DNA of 64,000 nt, taken from the NCBI RefSeq assembly GCF_902364945.1, contig NZ_CABJFS010000002.1:234424-298423 (forward strand), in the 5' to 3' direction. Origin of the DNA: Collinsella aerofaciens (GTDB lineage Bacteria; Actinomycetota; Coriobacteriia; Coriobacteriales; Coriobacteriaceae). Positions 9,013 to 16,663 of the stretch are shown here, in pieces. The notes beneath the pieces are model-generated. The model was not told the origin of the DNA. It did no database searches and was given only the letters and a program-made list of their open reading frames with translations. The position numbers and the translations under genes were made by a program. How positions within the stretch are numbered: position 1 is the first letter of the stretch; every line of letters begins with the position of its first letter.

Positions 9013-9897
9013 TTACGAACGCTTGCCGGCAAAGCGCAACGCCAGCGATTGCAGGCTGGTGGCGGCCAGGTTGTTGGTGCAATCGGGGTCGCAGCCTTCC
9101 AGCCACACGTATACATCCACACGCACGGGCGTGCTACGGTTGGCGCCCTTGGCAGCGGCGGGCAGGCTGCAGATCTTGGTCGTGGCCTCCTTGAGGCTCA
9201 CGATGCCGGTGTCTTCGTTGTAGTCGCAGAAATTTGCGCTGGTCAGCTGGTCAAAATGAACTGTTGTTCCATCGGAGCGGGTGCTGTCGAGCACCAGGTG
9301 ATTCTGCTCGTTCTCGCCGGCATCCTTGCCGTCGAGCGTGTTGTAGCGCGCCTGGGGATTGCGCTCGCCCGAGACCTCAAAGACGTACTGGCCCGTAACG
9401 GTGTCGCCCTGCCCCGGAGCATAGGTAACCAGGCCCACGCGCAGGGCGGTGGAGATGGGGTTTGCCGGGTCCTGCTCGGTAAAGTCGATGCCCGACAGGT
9501 ACACGTCGGTCGCGGCCGAATTGGTAGCCAGGTACAGGGAGGTCTTGTAGTAGTCGGAGTGCTCAGCGGCGCCAAACATGCTGGCAAAGAGCGAGTCCTG
9601 GGTGGTTCCGCCGGTAAAGCCCGTTACCTTTTGGAAGCCGTTGAGCACGTTGTCGGTCGAGACGGGATCGAGCAGGCCCGAAAAGCTCAGGCCGGCGTTG
9701 GTCTTGTACTCGCCGTCGTATTCGTTGGAGATAAGGAAGGTCACGCCCGTGCCGGCGGCCATCTTGACGTCGGTGATATGGCGGTTGGCGTTGTAGATGT
9801 ACCAGGCATACGTTACGGCTCCGGCAGCAGCAAGGGCCACCAGCAACGTGGCGAGCATGCGATTGAACTGTTTTCGCAGCGAGCGCGCGTCCGACAT
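9013..9897 (-). CDS. SipW-cognate surface protein 1 (first gene of the operon)
   Basis: 294 residues from the ATG at 9897, which follows GGGGGAGGGGC; a start at 9948 would add 17 residues without a better site. A short basic leader (MSDARSLRKQFNR) precedes a helix that ends AGAVTYAWYIYN, a SipW-type signal or anchor. Motifs shared with its paralogues are LLDPVSTDNVLNGF, TALRVGLV and VYVWLEGCDPDCTNN, the last with two Cys. It is the promoter-proximal gene of the minus-strand operon and is divergent from tRNA-Val. It may be the most abundant product, which is inference from position. Confidence 0.77.
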   Translation of the reverse strand: MSDARSLRKQFNRMLATLLVALAAAGAVTYAWYIYNANRHITDVKMAAGTGVTFLISNEYDGEYKTNAGLSFSGLLDPVSTDNVLNGFQKVTGFTGGTTQDSLFASMFGAAEHSDYYKTSLYLATNSAATDVYLSGIDFTEQDPANPISTALRVGLVTYAPGQGDTVTGQYVFEVSGERNPQARYNTLDGKDAGENEQNHLVLDSTRSDGTTVHFDQLTSANFCDYNEDTGIVSLKEATTKICSLPAAAKGANRSTPVRVDVYVWLEGCDPDCTNNLAATSLQSLALRFAGKRS

Positions 9898-10069
9898 GCC
9901 CCTCCCCCATTTGCCGCGTTGTAAACTGCCTGGGCACGACTTGCCCATAATGAAACCATTTTACGCGAACGTGCAGTTCATCGGGGGTACAAACGCGACT
10001 TTCCGCGTGCTGTTCGCGCTGCATCGGGGCGGATAGGGTCGCAAATCGGCGCTTTTTAAAAAATAGTTC

Positions 10070-10098
10070 TTGCCACTGGGTGGGAGCTCCGTTATATT
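10070..10098 (+). promoter_or_regulatory. promoter of tRNA-Val
   Basis: TTGCCA (10070-10075) and TATATT (10093-10098) are separated by exactly 17 nt, a good sigma-70 type promoter. The start would fall near 10105, about 23 nt before the tRNA. Confidence 0.75.
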
Positions 10099-10127
10099 AT
10101 TCCCTGCGCACTCGCGCACCCTTGATC

Positions 10128-10202
10128 GGGCGTTTAGCTCAGGGGGAGAGCGCTTCCCTGACACGGAAGAGGTCAGAAGTTCAAATCTTCTAACGCCCAC
10201 CA
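10128..10202 (+). tRNA. tRNA-Val (GAC)
   Basis: The cloverleaf folds fully. The acceptor is GGGCGTT/AACGCCC, the D stem GCTC/GAGC, the anticodon stem CTTCC/GGAAG with loop CTGACAC (anticodon GAC), the T stem AGAAG/CTTCT with TTCAAAT, and CCA is encoded. Foreign DNA starts directly behind it, so it probably served as an integration site. Confidence 0.97.
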
Positions 10203-10209
10203 AATGTTC

Positions 10210-10247
10210 AACCGGTCTAGTTGCGGAAATGCGGTAGACCGGTTTCT
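10210..10247 (+). terminator. tRNA-Val terminator hairpin
   Basis: AACCGGTCTA (10210-10219) pairs perfectly with TAGACCGGTT (10235-10244) and is followed by TTCTTGT. It is placed 8 nt after the tRNA. Confidence 0.7.
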
Positions 10248-10259
10248 TGTATATAGTGC

Positions 10260-10281
10260 TGTATCCCAAATGTATCCCAAA
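10260..10281 (+). repeat. tandem 11-bp repeat next to tRNA (possible attachment-site remnant)
   Basis: Two head-to-tail copies of TGTATCCCAAA sit between the tRNA terminator and the mobile-element remnant. This could be a relic of integrase-mediated insertion at the tRNA; no integrase gene remains. Confidence 0.4.
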
Positions 10282-10604
10282 AGGCGGCGCGCGAGCACTC
10301 GCTGGAGGCGGCGATGAGGGACATCGCCAGAAACGACCTGGTCATCCTGGACGAGTTCGGCTACGTGCCGCTGGACCTCGACAGCGCGAGGCTGCTGTTC
10401 CAGGGGGTGTCGGACTGCTACGAGAGGCACAGCCTGGTCATCACCACAAACATTGAGTTCAGTAAGTGGGGCACGGTCCTGGGGGACGACAAGATGGCGG
10501 CGGCGATGATCGACCGCATCGTCCACCACGGCCGCCTGGTCGAGTTCACCGGCGCGAGTCACCGTATGGAGGCGACGCTCATGCTCGGCAAGGCGGTGGG
10601 ATAG
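10281..10604 (+). pseudogene. istB: istB-like ATPase, C-terminal fragment
   Basis: About 107 codons remain of a protein that is usually near 250 residues. The visible part includes RNDLVILDEFGYVPLD (Walker B region), SLVITTNIEFSKWG and IDRIVHHGRLVEF, all characteristic of the IS21 helper ATPase IstB. The Walker A half is gone and the frame begins abruptly behind the tRNA. The ATG at 10314 is internal to the normal protein, so no functional product is expected. Confidence 0.8.
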
Positions 10605-10675
10605 GTTAACGCGGCGTGTTTGCCAAAGTGCTCAATTTGGTCGCGCCACAATGTTCAGTTTGTCGTCGACACAAA
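10282..10675 (+). mobile_element. IS21-family insertion sequence remnant (right part)
   Basis: The remnant contains the 3' end of istB followed by about 70 bp with IS21-like terminal subrepeats (TGCTCAATTTGGTCGCGCCA and TGTTCAGTTTGTCGTCGACA). The left end, istA and most of istB are missing. The right end, near 10675, seems to sit inside the reading frame of the phage scaffold remnant on the other strand. Boundaries are approximate. Confidence 0.6.
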
Positions 10676-10983
10676 CAGCGGCTCCCGCGTTTGGCAGCCC
10701 CGTGGTCCCAGCGGGCGCGGGGGGGACCGAGAAGAGCCAGGGCTCCGCCTCCTTGAGCGCGCCCACGTCGCCCCCGTGTTCGTCGAGAAGGGCACGCGCG
10801 GCCTTGACGCTCCGCGCCCCAGCGAGCCTGAGCTCAGTACTCCACGCGCTCGTCGGCTGCTGCGCCCTCCACCGCTTCGATCTCCGAGCGAAGGGCGTCC
10901 GCCACCTCTGCCGACCTCGCGTCCTCTTGCCCTTCCGCGAGCTCGACCTTCGCCGCCTCGTCGCCATGAGTCTCACCGTCCAT
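10632..10983 (-). pseudogene. phage scaffold-like (GP20 type) gene, frameshifted and truncated
   Basis: An ATG at 10983, preceded by AGCAGGA, opens a 49-codon acidic ORF that stops at 10834. A second minus frame then continues with RLAGARSVKAARALLDEHGG, ALKEAEPWLF and GTTGLPNAG. That pattern (alanine/valine helix with ALLD, then LKxxxPWLF and a GTTGL tail) is typical of phage minor structural/scaffold protein GP20, from memory of the family. A frameshift therefore splits the gene, and its 3' end runs into the IS21 right end. It is a decayed prophage capsid-region fragment and the only structural phage gene seen here. Confidence 0.55.
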
Positions 10984-11083
10984 GTATCCTGCTTTCAAAT
11001 CGCGGCAGGCACAACAAGGCGCCCGCCCAGTTATTCGATACGAGCAGCCTAGACGGGCGTCACAAAGTGGCAGAGGGGCACGA

Positions 11084-11119
11084 CTCTAATGCCAGGCATC
11101 TGCTGGTATCATTAGAGTG
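11084..11119 (+). promoter_or_regulatory. inverted repeat upstream of the DUF262 cassette
   Basis: ACTCTAATG (11084-11092) and CATTAGAGT (11111-11119) are perfect 9-bp arms around an 18-nt spacer. It lies about 90 nt before the first gene of the cassette and could be an operator or a boundary hairpin. Confidence 0.4.
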
Positions 11120-11207
11120 CAGCATTGGTTATGGGAGAGGACTTCACATCCCACAGCCAGTCAGACCTAAGTTGGCTTCGTCCTGCTATAGATTGAGGTG
11201 AAGGCGA

Positions 11208-12266
11208 TTGACTGATCAACAAAGTGAGACGATCGAGATTTCCGAACAGATTCGCGACAAGAAAAAGGATGTGCGATTCAGCACTCGCGAATACGTTGCG
11301 GAATACCTCATCAATAAGTTCAATGCTGATGCATTCTACATTCCGCTTGACTATCAACGGAACTTCGTTTGGACGGACGTTGACTGCAGCTACTTTATTG
11401 AGTCTGTGCTGATTGGCCTGCCCATTCCCTACATGTTCTTTGCCGATGCTGAAGATGGCAGAACGGAAATCGTTGATGGAGCGCAAAGGATGAACGCCTT
11501 GGTGAACTTTGCCAGAGGCGATTTAACCTTGTGCAATCTAGACATCCTTACATCTGTCAACGGAAAGACCTATTCAGAACTTCCCATAGAGGTACAAAGA
11601 AGATTCGATAACGCGAGCTTTCGAGTGGTTTACCTTGAGGAAGGGACCACCTTTGACGTCCGACAGGAGATTTTTCGTCGTATCAATTCATCGGGCAAGC
11701 AGCTCAAATCGCAAGAAATTCGCCGTGGCTCCATGGGCGGCGATTTTACAAAACTAGTAAGCGAGCTCTCCAAAGATCCGCTCTTTATAAAACTTGCCCC
11801 GTTAAGCGAGACGGCCCGCAAACACTACGATGACATGGAACTTGTCACTCGTTTCTTCGCCTATGCAGACGGCTACCCAGATTTCGAGGGTTACAAAGAC
11901 CGCGTTGCTAGTTACCTGGATGAATACACGAAACGCATGAACATCGAGCTTGCCGAGTCACCTGACAAGCGCAATGAACTCGTCGCTCGCTTCAAAGAAA
12001 TGTTGGAATACGTTGAGAAGTGCTTGGGAGACAGGGGTTTCAAAAAGACACCGACAGGAAAAACGACTCCTCATGCGCGTTTCGAAGCTATTGCGGTCGG
12101 CGTTGCCGTGGCGTTGTCGGAGGACAAGGACCTTTCGCGCAAAGACATGTCTTGGGTTGATTGCGAAGAGTTCCAGACCCTTGTGCGGTCAGACTCGGCA
12201 AACGTAAAGGCCAAGTTGAAAGCTCGCATTGATTTCGTTGCCAACAAGCTGAAGGCGGAGCGGTAA
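11208..12266 (+). CDS. DUF262-domain protein (GmrSD/ParB-like), defence cassette gene 1
   Basis: 352 residues with a TTG start behind GAGGTGAAGG. The DUF262 (ParB/Srx-fold) pattern is clear: DYQRNFVW (48-55), then LPIPYMFF, then VDGAQRMNAL (89-98, the equivalent of the DGQQR motif), then FRRINSSGKQL. In known relatives such as GmrS this domain binds or hydrolyses nucleotide and acts with a nuclease. No HNH DUF1524 nuclease is fused here, so the effector is probably the HEPN protein of the next gene, 5 nt away. Base composition is AT-richer than the neighbours, which points to horizontal origin. A role in phage or foreign-DNA defence is inferred. Confidence 0.85.
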   Translation: MTDQQSETIEISEQIRDKKKDVRFSTREYVAEYLINKFNADAFYIPLDYQRNFVWTDVDCSYFIESVLIGLPIPYMFFADAEDGRTEIVDGAQRMNALVNFARGDLTLCNLDILTSVNGKTYSELPIEVQRRFDNASFRVVYLEEGTTFDVRQEIFRRINSSGKQLKSQEIRRGSMGGDFTKLVSELSKDPLFIKLAPLSETARKHYDDMELVTRFFAYADGYPDFEGYKDRVASYLDEYTKRMNIELAESPDKRNELVARFKEMLEYVEKCLGDRGFKKTPTGKTTPHARFEAIAVGVAVALSEDKDLSRKDMSWVDCEEFQTLVRSDSANVKAKLKARIDFVANKLKAER

Positions 12267-12271
12267 ACCTT

Positions 12272-13078
12272 ATGGATTCCAATGACTTTAACTTGGGGTA
12301 CGAAGAGGTCTACAACGACCGCCTTGGTGAGACCAAGAGCATGATTACGCTCGCGACCCTGCTCGATTCGCTTGACCAAGGTGCAGAGGGCGTGCGCTAC
12401 AATGCTGTAATGCGGGGAGCGTACGAAATCGCTGAAAAGGCAAATCCCAGTGGCCTGCCCTCATCGACACCAGATGTGACCCTCGTTTCCAGTGTCATCC
12501 GCTCCAACGTCAAGCTTATGATCTACAACATCATTGAGTACTCAGTCACTAATCTCATGCAGGCGATTTACGACAGAGTAAAGGACGAGGGTTGCGGCTA
12601 CGCTGAGGTTTCCGAAAAGCTTCAATCGATTTGGCACCATACCCAAATGTATAACGGGTTGAGCGACCCAAAAGCCAGCAATAGTACTGCCGAGTCCATA
12701 AGCAAGAGGTTGCTTGATCATGCTGTTAAAAATAACGTACTTCAATTCAGCGTTCGGAACACCATCGCCGGTGGAAATCTAGATGCAGACAAAATCCTCA
12801 AGCTCTTTGATGACCACGGAATATCGATTCATGATGATATAGCGAACTGCAAGAGGGATGAGATTAAGAGCGAGCTTAAAGACATCAAGAATCGACGGAA
12901 TGACCTAGCTCATGGATCAATATCGTTTGCAGAAGCAAGCAATCAGGTGACAACACCGGAGCTTGCGGAGCTAGTCAATCATGTTGACTCATTTTTGATG
13001 CAGCTCCGCAAGGATGTTTCGACCTACCTCAACGCCGGTGAATATCGGCGCGGTATGACCGAATCAGAAGAGGGCTAG
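12272..13078 (+). CDS. HEPN-domain protein (MAE_28990-like), defence cassette gene 2
   Basis: 268 mostly helical residues. Near the C-terminus is KNRRNDLAHGSISF, a HEPN R-x4-H motif (Arg209, His214); in other HEPN ribonucleases this motif forms the RNA-cleaving site. The size and layout resemble the MAE_28990/MAE_18760 HEPN family often found beside DUF262 and methyltransferase genes. The ATG lies 5 nt after the DUF262 stop, so the two are one operon. Its stop codon overlaps that of the convergent methyltransferase in a CTAG tetranucleotide. It is probably an RNase effector kept silent by its partners; that is inference. Confidence 0.78.
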   Translation: MDSNDFNLGYEEVYNDRLGETKSMITLATLLDSLDQGAEGVRYNAVMRGAYEIAEKANPSGLPSSTPDVTLVSSVIRSNVKLMIYNIIEYSVTNLMQAIYDRVKDEGCGYAEVSEKLQSIWHHTQMYNGLSDPKASNSTAESISKRLLDHAVKNNVLQFSVRNTIAGGNLDADKILKLFDDHGISIHDDIANCKRDEIKSELKDIKNRRNDLAHGSISFAEASNQVTTPELAELVNHVDSFLMQLRKDVSTYLNAGEYRRGMTESEEG

Positions 13079-14151
13079 TGTACGCAAGCGGCAATTATGC
13101 TTTTGCCAACCGCTTCGCCGAGCTTTGGTGGCACGGCGTTTCCAATATGCCGTGCCACAGCTTTCTTGCTGATCTTCTCGCCAGGCCTAATGAACTTGTA
13201 ATCCTGCGGGAAGCTCTGCAAGACGGCACCCTCACGCAAGGTTAGGGCTCGATTTTGCTCTGGATGCCCAAACCGGCCCGTACCGTACATATAGAACTGC
13301 GTAGTTATAGTTGGGGACGTCTCGTCCCAAGCCATCCTCCCGTAGACCGCAGGGTACGTTTGGCCAGCAGCCTTTTTATGACAATCAAGCCTCAGGTCCT
13401 CAGGCCAATCTCGCCACGTGCCATTAGGCGTCGAAGCCTTAATGCGCTTCAAGTTTAGTTCTGATAGCGCCGACGCCGTTTGCAGAGAGTCCCCCCTGCA
13501 AGAGCCGCCAGCGCTCACGGCAGGCAGCGCACCTATTGCCTGCCGAACCGTAACAGCATGAGCGTTATCATTCGTAGGGTCAATCAAGCTGATGGACCCA
13601 TTTCTAGAAGCTAGCAGAATCAATCGCCGCCTATGCTGGGGCACACCGTACTCCTCAGCCTTTACGACGCTGTATTCCACCGAGTATCCGGACTCCTTAA
13701 GCGTGTTCAAGAAACCAGAGAAGATGCTCTCCTTCTCGAGCTCGGGCACGTTCTCCATGGACACGTAATCTGGCTGCACTTCACGTACAAGCCTCCCAAA
13801 CTGCGCAAGCAACCCCCAGTCCTTGTGCTTCTCGCGATGCTTCTTGTCCTTGCGGTGCTTCGAGAAGGGCTGGCAAGGAGCGCACCCTACCAAGACTTTG
13901 ATGTCAAAGTCCTTCAGGAGCTCCTTGACTTCCTCCCCGGTGACCTCGGCGATGTTCTTGCAGATGAACTTGTCCTTGCCGTTGTTCGCATCGTAGGCGT
14001 ACTGGCAAGAGGAATCGAGGTCAAACCCAGCCACCACATCGATGCCAGCGGTGCGTAAACCGTAGGTCAGGCCCCCGACCCCGCAAAACAAATCCACAGC
14101 ACCAATGGAGGCGCTCTGAGCCTTATCCTCCGTGGAACTATCAACGCTCAT
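13075..14151 (-). CDS. DNA (cytosine-5) methyltransferase, defence cassette gene 3
   Basis: 358 residues with all main C5-methyltransferase motifs in order: motif I AVDLFCGVGGL (SAM binding), motif IV GCAPCQPFS with catalytic Cys near 93, motif VI ENVPELE (133-139) and motif VIII QHRRR (172-176), then a short target-recognition region and a C-terminal GNAVPPKLGE. It transfers a methyl group from SAM to cytosine at a recognition site that cannot be read from sequence. The ATG at 14151 is preferred because AAGGGG sits 8 nt upstream. It is convergent with and touches the HEPN gene. No standard restriction endonuclease is adjacent, so it may be the self-marking arm of the DUF262-HEPN system. Confidence 0.93.
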   Translation of the reverse strand: MSVDSSTEDKAQSASIGAVDLFCGVGGLTYGLRTAGIDVVAGFDLDSSCQYAYDANNGKDKFICKNIAEVTGEEVKELLKDFDIKVLVGCAPCQPFSKHRKDKKHREKHKDWGLLAQFGRLVREVQPDYVSMENVPELEKESIFSGFLNTLKESGYSVEYSVVKAEEYGVPQHRRRLILLASRNGSISLIDPTNDNAHAVTVRQAIGALPAVSAGGSCRGDSLQTASALSELNLKRIKASTPNGTWRDWPEDLRLDCHKKAAGQTYPAVYGRMAWDETSPTITTQFYMYGTGRFGHPEQNRALTLREGAVLQSFPQDYKFIRPGEKISKKAVARHIGNAVPPKLGEAVGKSIIAACVH

Positions 14152-14436
14152 CGCAATCACCCCTTCGGCGTCCTAGAATGACCGTATGCGAGCGTCACAA
14201 ACTCGAAAAGAATTCAACTCGCTAACTTTATAGATTAGCAGCAATCAGGGGGATTGGAGACCTGAGCTTGAAAACGTCACCGAACGGCTGTTTGCTTCTC
14301 GTAAACAGCAGAAGTGCAGGTAAAACGCCTTGGCCTCGATTTGCTTGATCGCCTGCTCCAAGTACGGCAATACGGAGAGGTCCTGGCCGCCGGAGGCCGT
14401 GCAAAGCGCTCCGCTTGTATGGTCGCCCGTGCTCTT

Positions 14437-14685
14437 TCAGCCTGCGTTCGCCGCATGCCAGAAGAGCGTGCCCGCCGTGATCCTACCGCCCTCGTCCACA
14501 TGCTCGAAGAGCTTGCGGGTAACGGCCTCGTCGTACTTCTCGGGGTCGTGGGAGCACCAGCTGAGGAACGTGTCGTGGTCGCCTCCAGCGGCCTCGTAGC
14601 TGATGCCGATGTTCTTCCAAGTCTCGTAGTTCTTGGGCGGCTCCATAGAGAGGAACGCCAAGTCGGCCTTCTCCTTATCGTTCAT
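14437..14685 (-). CDS. PriCT_2-like primase C-terminal fragment (phage or plasmid origin)
   Basis: 82 residues. The pattern W-x-NIGISY, AAGGD-x-x-TFLSWCS and ITAGTLFWHAANAG resembles the PriCT_2 helical domain that follows primase-polymerase domains in phage and plasmid replication proteins. Here it stands alone with no catalytic domain, so it is probably a fragment of a larger gene. GGGTGAG precedes its ATG. From 14161 to 14436 no gene is recognised; the sequence there may be decayed continuation of the primase. Confidence 0.5.
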   Translation of the reverse strand: MNDKEKADLAFLSMEPPKNYETWKNIGISYEAAGGDHDTFLSWCSHDPEKYDEAVTRKLFEHVDEGGRITAGTLFWHAANAG

Positions 14686-14845
14686 GCTGGCTCACCCCGC
14701 AATCGAGCTGCGAGGCGGCGCTCCCCGTGACCGAGCTGTATGATGCAGCCACGACAGGCCCCCGTCCTGTCCACTCGCCGCCGGTGGCCCCACCGCCAAG
14801 TATACGGCCACCGGTGTCATTTTCCTTGAATGCTTCCATAGGCAT
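14675..14845 (-). CDS. small ORF between HTH protein and primase fragment
   Basis: 56 codons, starting at an ATG 2 nt behind the HTH gene stop with GAGGA in a good position, and ending 11 nt inside the primase fragment. The tight coupling suggests it was once translated as part of the same small operon. The product is Gly/Ser-rich with no recognisable domain. Confidence 0.35.
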   Translation of the reverse strand: MPMEAFKENDTGGRILGGGATGGEWTGRGPVVAASYSSVTGSAASQLDCGVSQHER

Positions 14846-14847
14846 CG

Positions 14848-15093
14848 CTAGTCCTCAATGCCGAGCATGTCGCAGATTTTCTGCCCGCTGATCGCCCAGG
14901 TGCCGCCGATCATCATCGCGGGGAGCGTCCCGTCCGCGCACCACTTCTGGACTTGGCGCAGGCTCCACCCGCCGATCTCGGCCACGTGCTTGGGGGTCTC
15001 GCACACCTTCACGTCCGCGCGCCGGATTTGCGAGCAGCCGAGCGGCTCCTTCCCATGCCCTATTCTCGCCTTTGTACCGAGCCATTCAGTCAC
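14848..15093 (-). CDS. excisionase-like helix-turn-helix protein
   Basis: 81 residues. The segment CETPKHVAEIGGWSLRQVQK, followed by GTLPAMMIGGTWAI, fits a MerR-type HTH_17 fold (helix-turn-helix plus a wing that contains the insertion-specific G-x-W). Such proteins serve as excisionases or plasmid/phage DNA-binding factors. GTG start behind AGAGG. It heads a small minus-strand unit (HTH, small ORF, primase fragment), consistent with a leftover integrative element. Confidence 0.6.
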   Translation of the reverse strand: MTEWLGTKARIGHGKEPLGCSQIRRADVKVCETPKHVAEIGGWSLRQVQKWCADGTLPAMMIGGTWAISGQKICDMLGIED

Positions 15094-15414
15094 CGCCCTA
15101 ACCTCTGAGCTACTAATGACGTGTGATCACGGTTAAGACTGTACAAGAGCGAATTGCCGCGTTTAACTGTGGTTATGTAGTGCAGCAGTGGCAAAACTGC
15201 TTGACGGCGCGGGACTTCCATTTTGCTTTGCGACTGCTTGGACGGCCAAATTGCTCATTTGCTGACTTATAGCAATGCCCCAACGGCACCGTCGCGTTTG
15301 CAAACAGCCGCGGCCAACAGCAAGAACATCAGCAATTCCGTCGGCATGCATCGGACGTTCGCCGCTGGGGTATCCTTGGAGCACATGCACCGCAAGCCGC
15401 ACAAAGGAGCCGCC
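15094..15414. other. intergenic, no gene recognised
   Basis: This 321-bp space separates the element remnant from the DUF5710 gene. I see one weak minus-strand frame of about 31 codons (15163-15258) without convincing features, and the AAAGGAG ribosome site of the next gene. Nothing else can be supported. Confidence 0.5.
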
Positions 15415-16113
15415 ATGCGCACCGAGCTCGATGTTCCCTTTTCGCACAAAGACCAGGCCAAGGCCCTGGGCGCCAAGTGGGACCGGGTCAAGAAGATCTG
15501 GTACGTGCCCGGTGGCGTCAACCCCGAGCCCTTTGCCGCGTGGCTGCCCGGCGTGGATCGCTCCGACCCCAGCGCGCCCTACATCTACCTGGTGCTGGGC
15601 AAGCGCGAATGCTGGAAGTGTCACGAGCAGACGACGGTCGCGGCCTTTGGCATTCCGTATTGGGCGGCCGAGGACTCGGGCAGCAAGGCTGCGCCCAGCA
15701 CCGCGCCCACCATGGACGACACGGGGCACATCGCGATCGACACCGCCCGCGCCAACGCCGTGGCCATCGTCCCCGCGCTGGGCTGCGTGCCGGCCGAGAT
15801 CCGCGACTACCTGCGCGAGCGCTGTGGCTACAAGCCCGTAACGTCGCGCACCACCAAGACCGCATCGCTCGCCAGCACTTGCACCGGCTGCGGCGCGCTG
15901 CAAGGCAGCCATTACCTGTTCGAGGAGCCCACGTCGCCGTTTGCACTCACGGCCATCAACAAACTGCCCGCGCTGGAGTTCGTGCGCGTGGAAGTCGCCG
16001 GCGTCTTTGGCATCCCCGCCAGCCAGGACAACTTTGACCAGGCGCTCTTCACCTGGGCACGCGATCACCACACCCAGTTTCACAAGACCCTGTGCGAGGG
16101 GATTTACCTGTAG
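15415..16113 (+). CDS. DUF5710-domain zinc-ribbon protein
   Basis: 232 residues from the ATG at 15415, which follows AAAGGAG; the open frame extends upstream but with no comparable start. The N-terminal TELDVPFSHKDQAKALGAKW and KKIWYVP match the DUF5710 module, a short domain often fused to primase, Toprim or other DNA-processing proteins. A CWKC pair (about residue 65) and a later CTGC pair may form zinc ribbons. Function is unknown. It lies alone between accessory elements and may belong to this genomic island. Confidence 0.7.
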   Translation: MRTELDVPFSHKDQAKALGAKWDRVKKIWYVPGGVNPEPFAAWLPGVDRSDPSAPYIYLVLGKRECWKCHEQTTVAAFGIPYWAAEDSGSKAAPSTAPTMDDTGHIAIDTARANAVAIVPALGCVPAEIRDYLRERCGYKPVTSRTTKTASLASTCTGCGALQGSHYLFEEPTSPFALTAINKLPALEFVRVEVAGVFGIPASQDNFDQALFTWARDHHTQFHKTLCEGIYL

Positions 16114-16263
16114 GGCAAAACTCGAAAATCGAGTCCAGATATCCTCGGAAATCCAGTGCGAAAATCCTCGGAAATCGAGTATGTGCAGGTAGTTGAGTTG
16201 TTGGTGTAACGCAGAAAATGTCGAATCACCGGGTTTGCCCGACTAGATATTCAGTCTTCGAAG

Positions 16264-16545
16264 CTATGACTCCGGGTCGTCATAGGTAATGGCACATTCG
16301 CAGGTTGGGCATTGTTGAGGATAGATTGGAAGGCGCAGGCCTGCTCGAACCCGCTGGTTGGTAGCGTGTTTGTCGCGGACGTCGATGAAGCTGATGTCTA
16401 GGCATGGAAGGTCTGCGCCGCAGCGAGGACAGGGCAAGCAGATTTGACTGCAGCTGGCCTCGACGAGCGGAAATAAGCTCCGATCCATCAGGACGCGCGG
16501 CAGGTTTCCGTACACGCCTCGCGCGATATCGCTTCGCCATCCCAT
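16264..16545 (-). CDS. small zinc-ribbon protein of unknown function
   Basis: 93 residues with two Cys clusters, CLPCPRCGADLPC and CPTCECA, that together could bind one or two zinc ions. The ATG at 16545 has an excellent AAAGGGGAG site. No family recognised. It is followed by a short intergenic stretch (16130-16200) with direct repeats of ATCCTCGGAAATC. Confidence 0.55.
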   Translation of the reverse strand: MGWRSDIARGVYGNLPRVLMDRSLFPLVEASCSQICLPCPRCGADLPCLDISFIDVRDKHATNQRVRAGLRLPIYPQQCPTCECAITYDDPES

Positions 16546-16663
16546 GGTCTCCCCTTTCCCGTTTTACCTGTTGAGGAAAGGATGGCAGGATCGCGCGACC
16601 ATTGATGTGGCATGGCGCGATCCGATCAATCGACATGATTGGGTTGAAACGGGCGGCAGCCGA

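Noticed and set aside
9961..10269. Minus frame across tRNA-Val giving a protein-like sequence
   Set aside because: It is translation of the tRNA and its terminator, a common artefact.
10632..10976. Intact 114-residue protein on the minus strand
   Set aside because: The frame starts inside another, better initiated frame and ends in IS sequence; it is better explained as two pieces of a broken phage gene.
11208..13078. Classical GmrSD (type IV) restriction system
   Set aside because: The DUF262 protein lacks the DUF1524 HNH partner domain; the neighbouring gene is HEPN-type instead.
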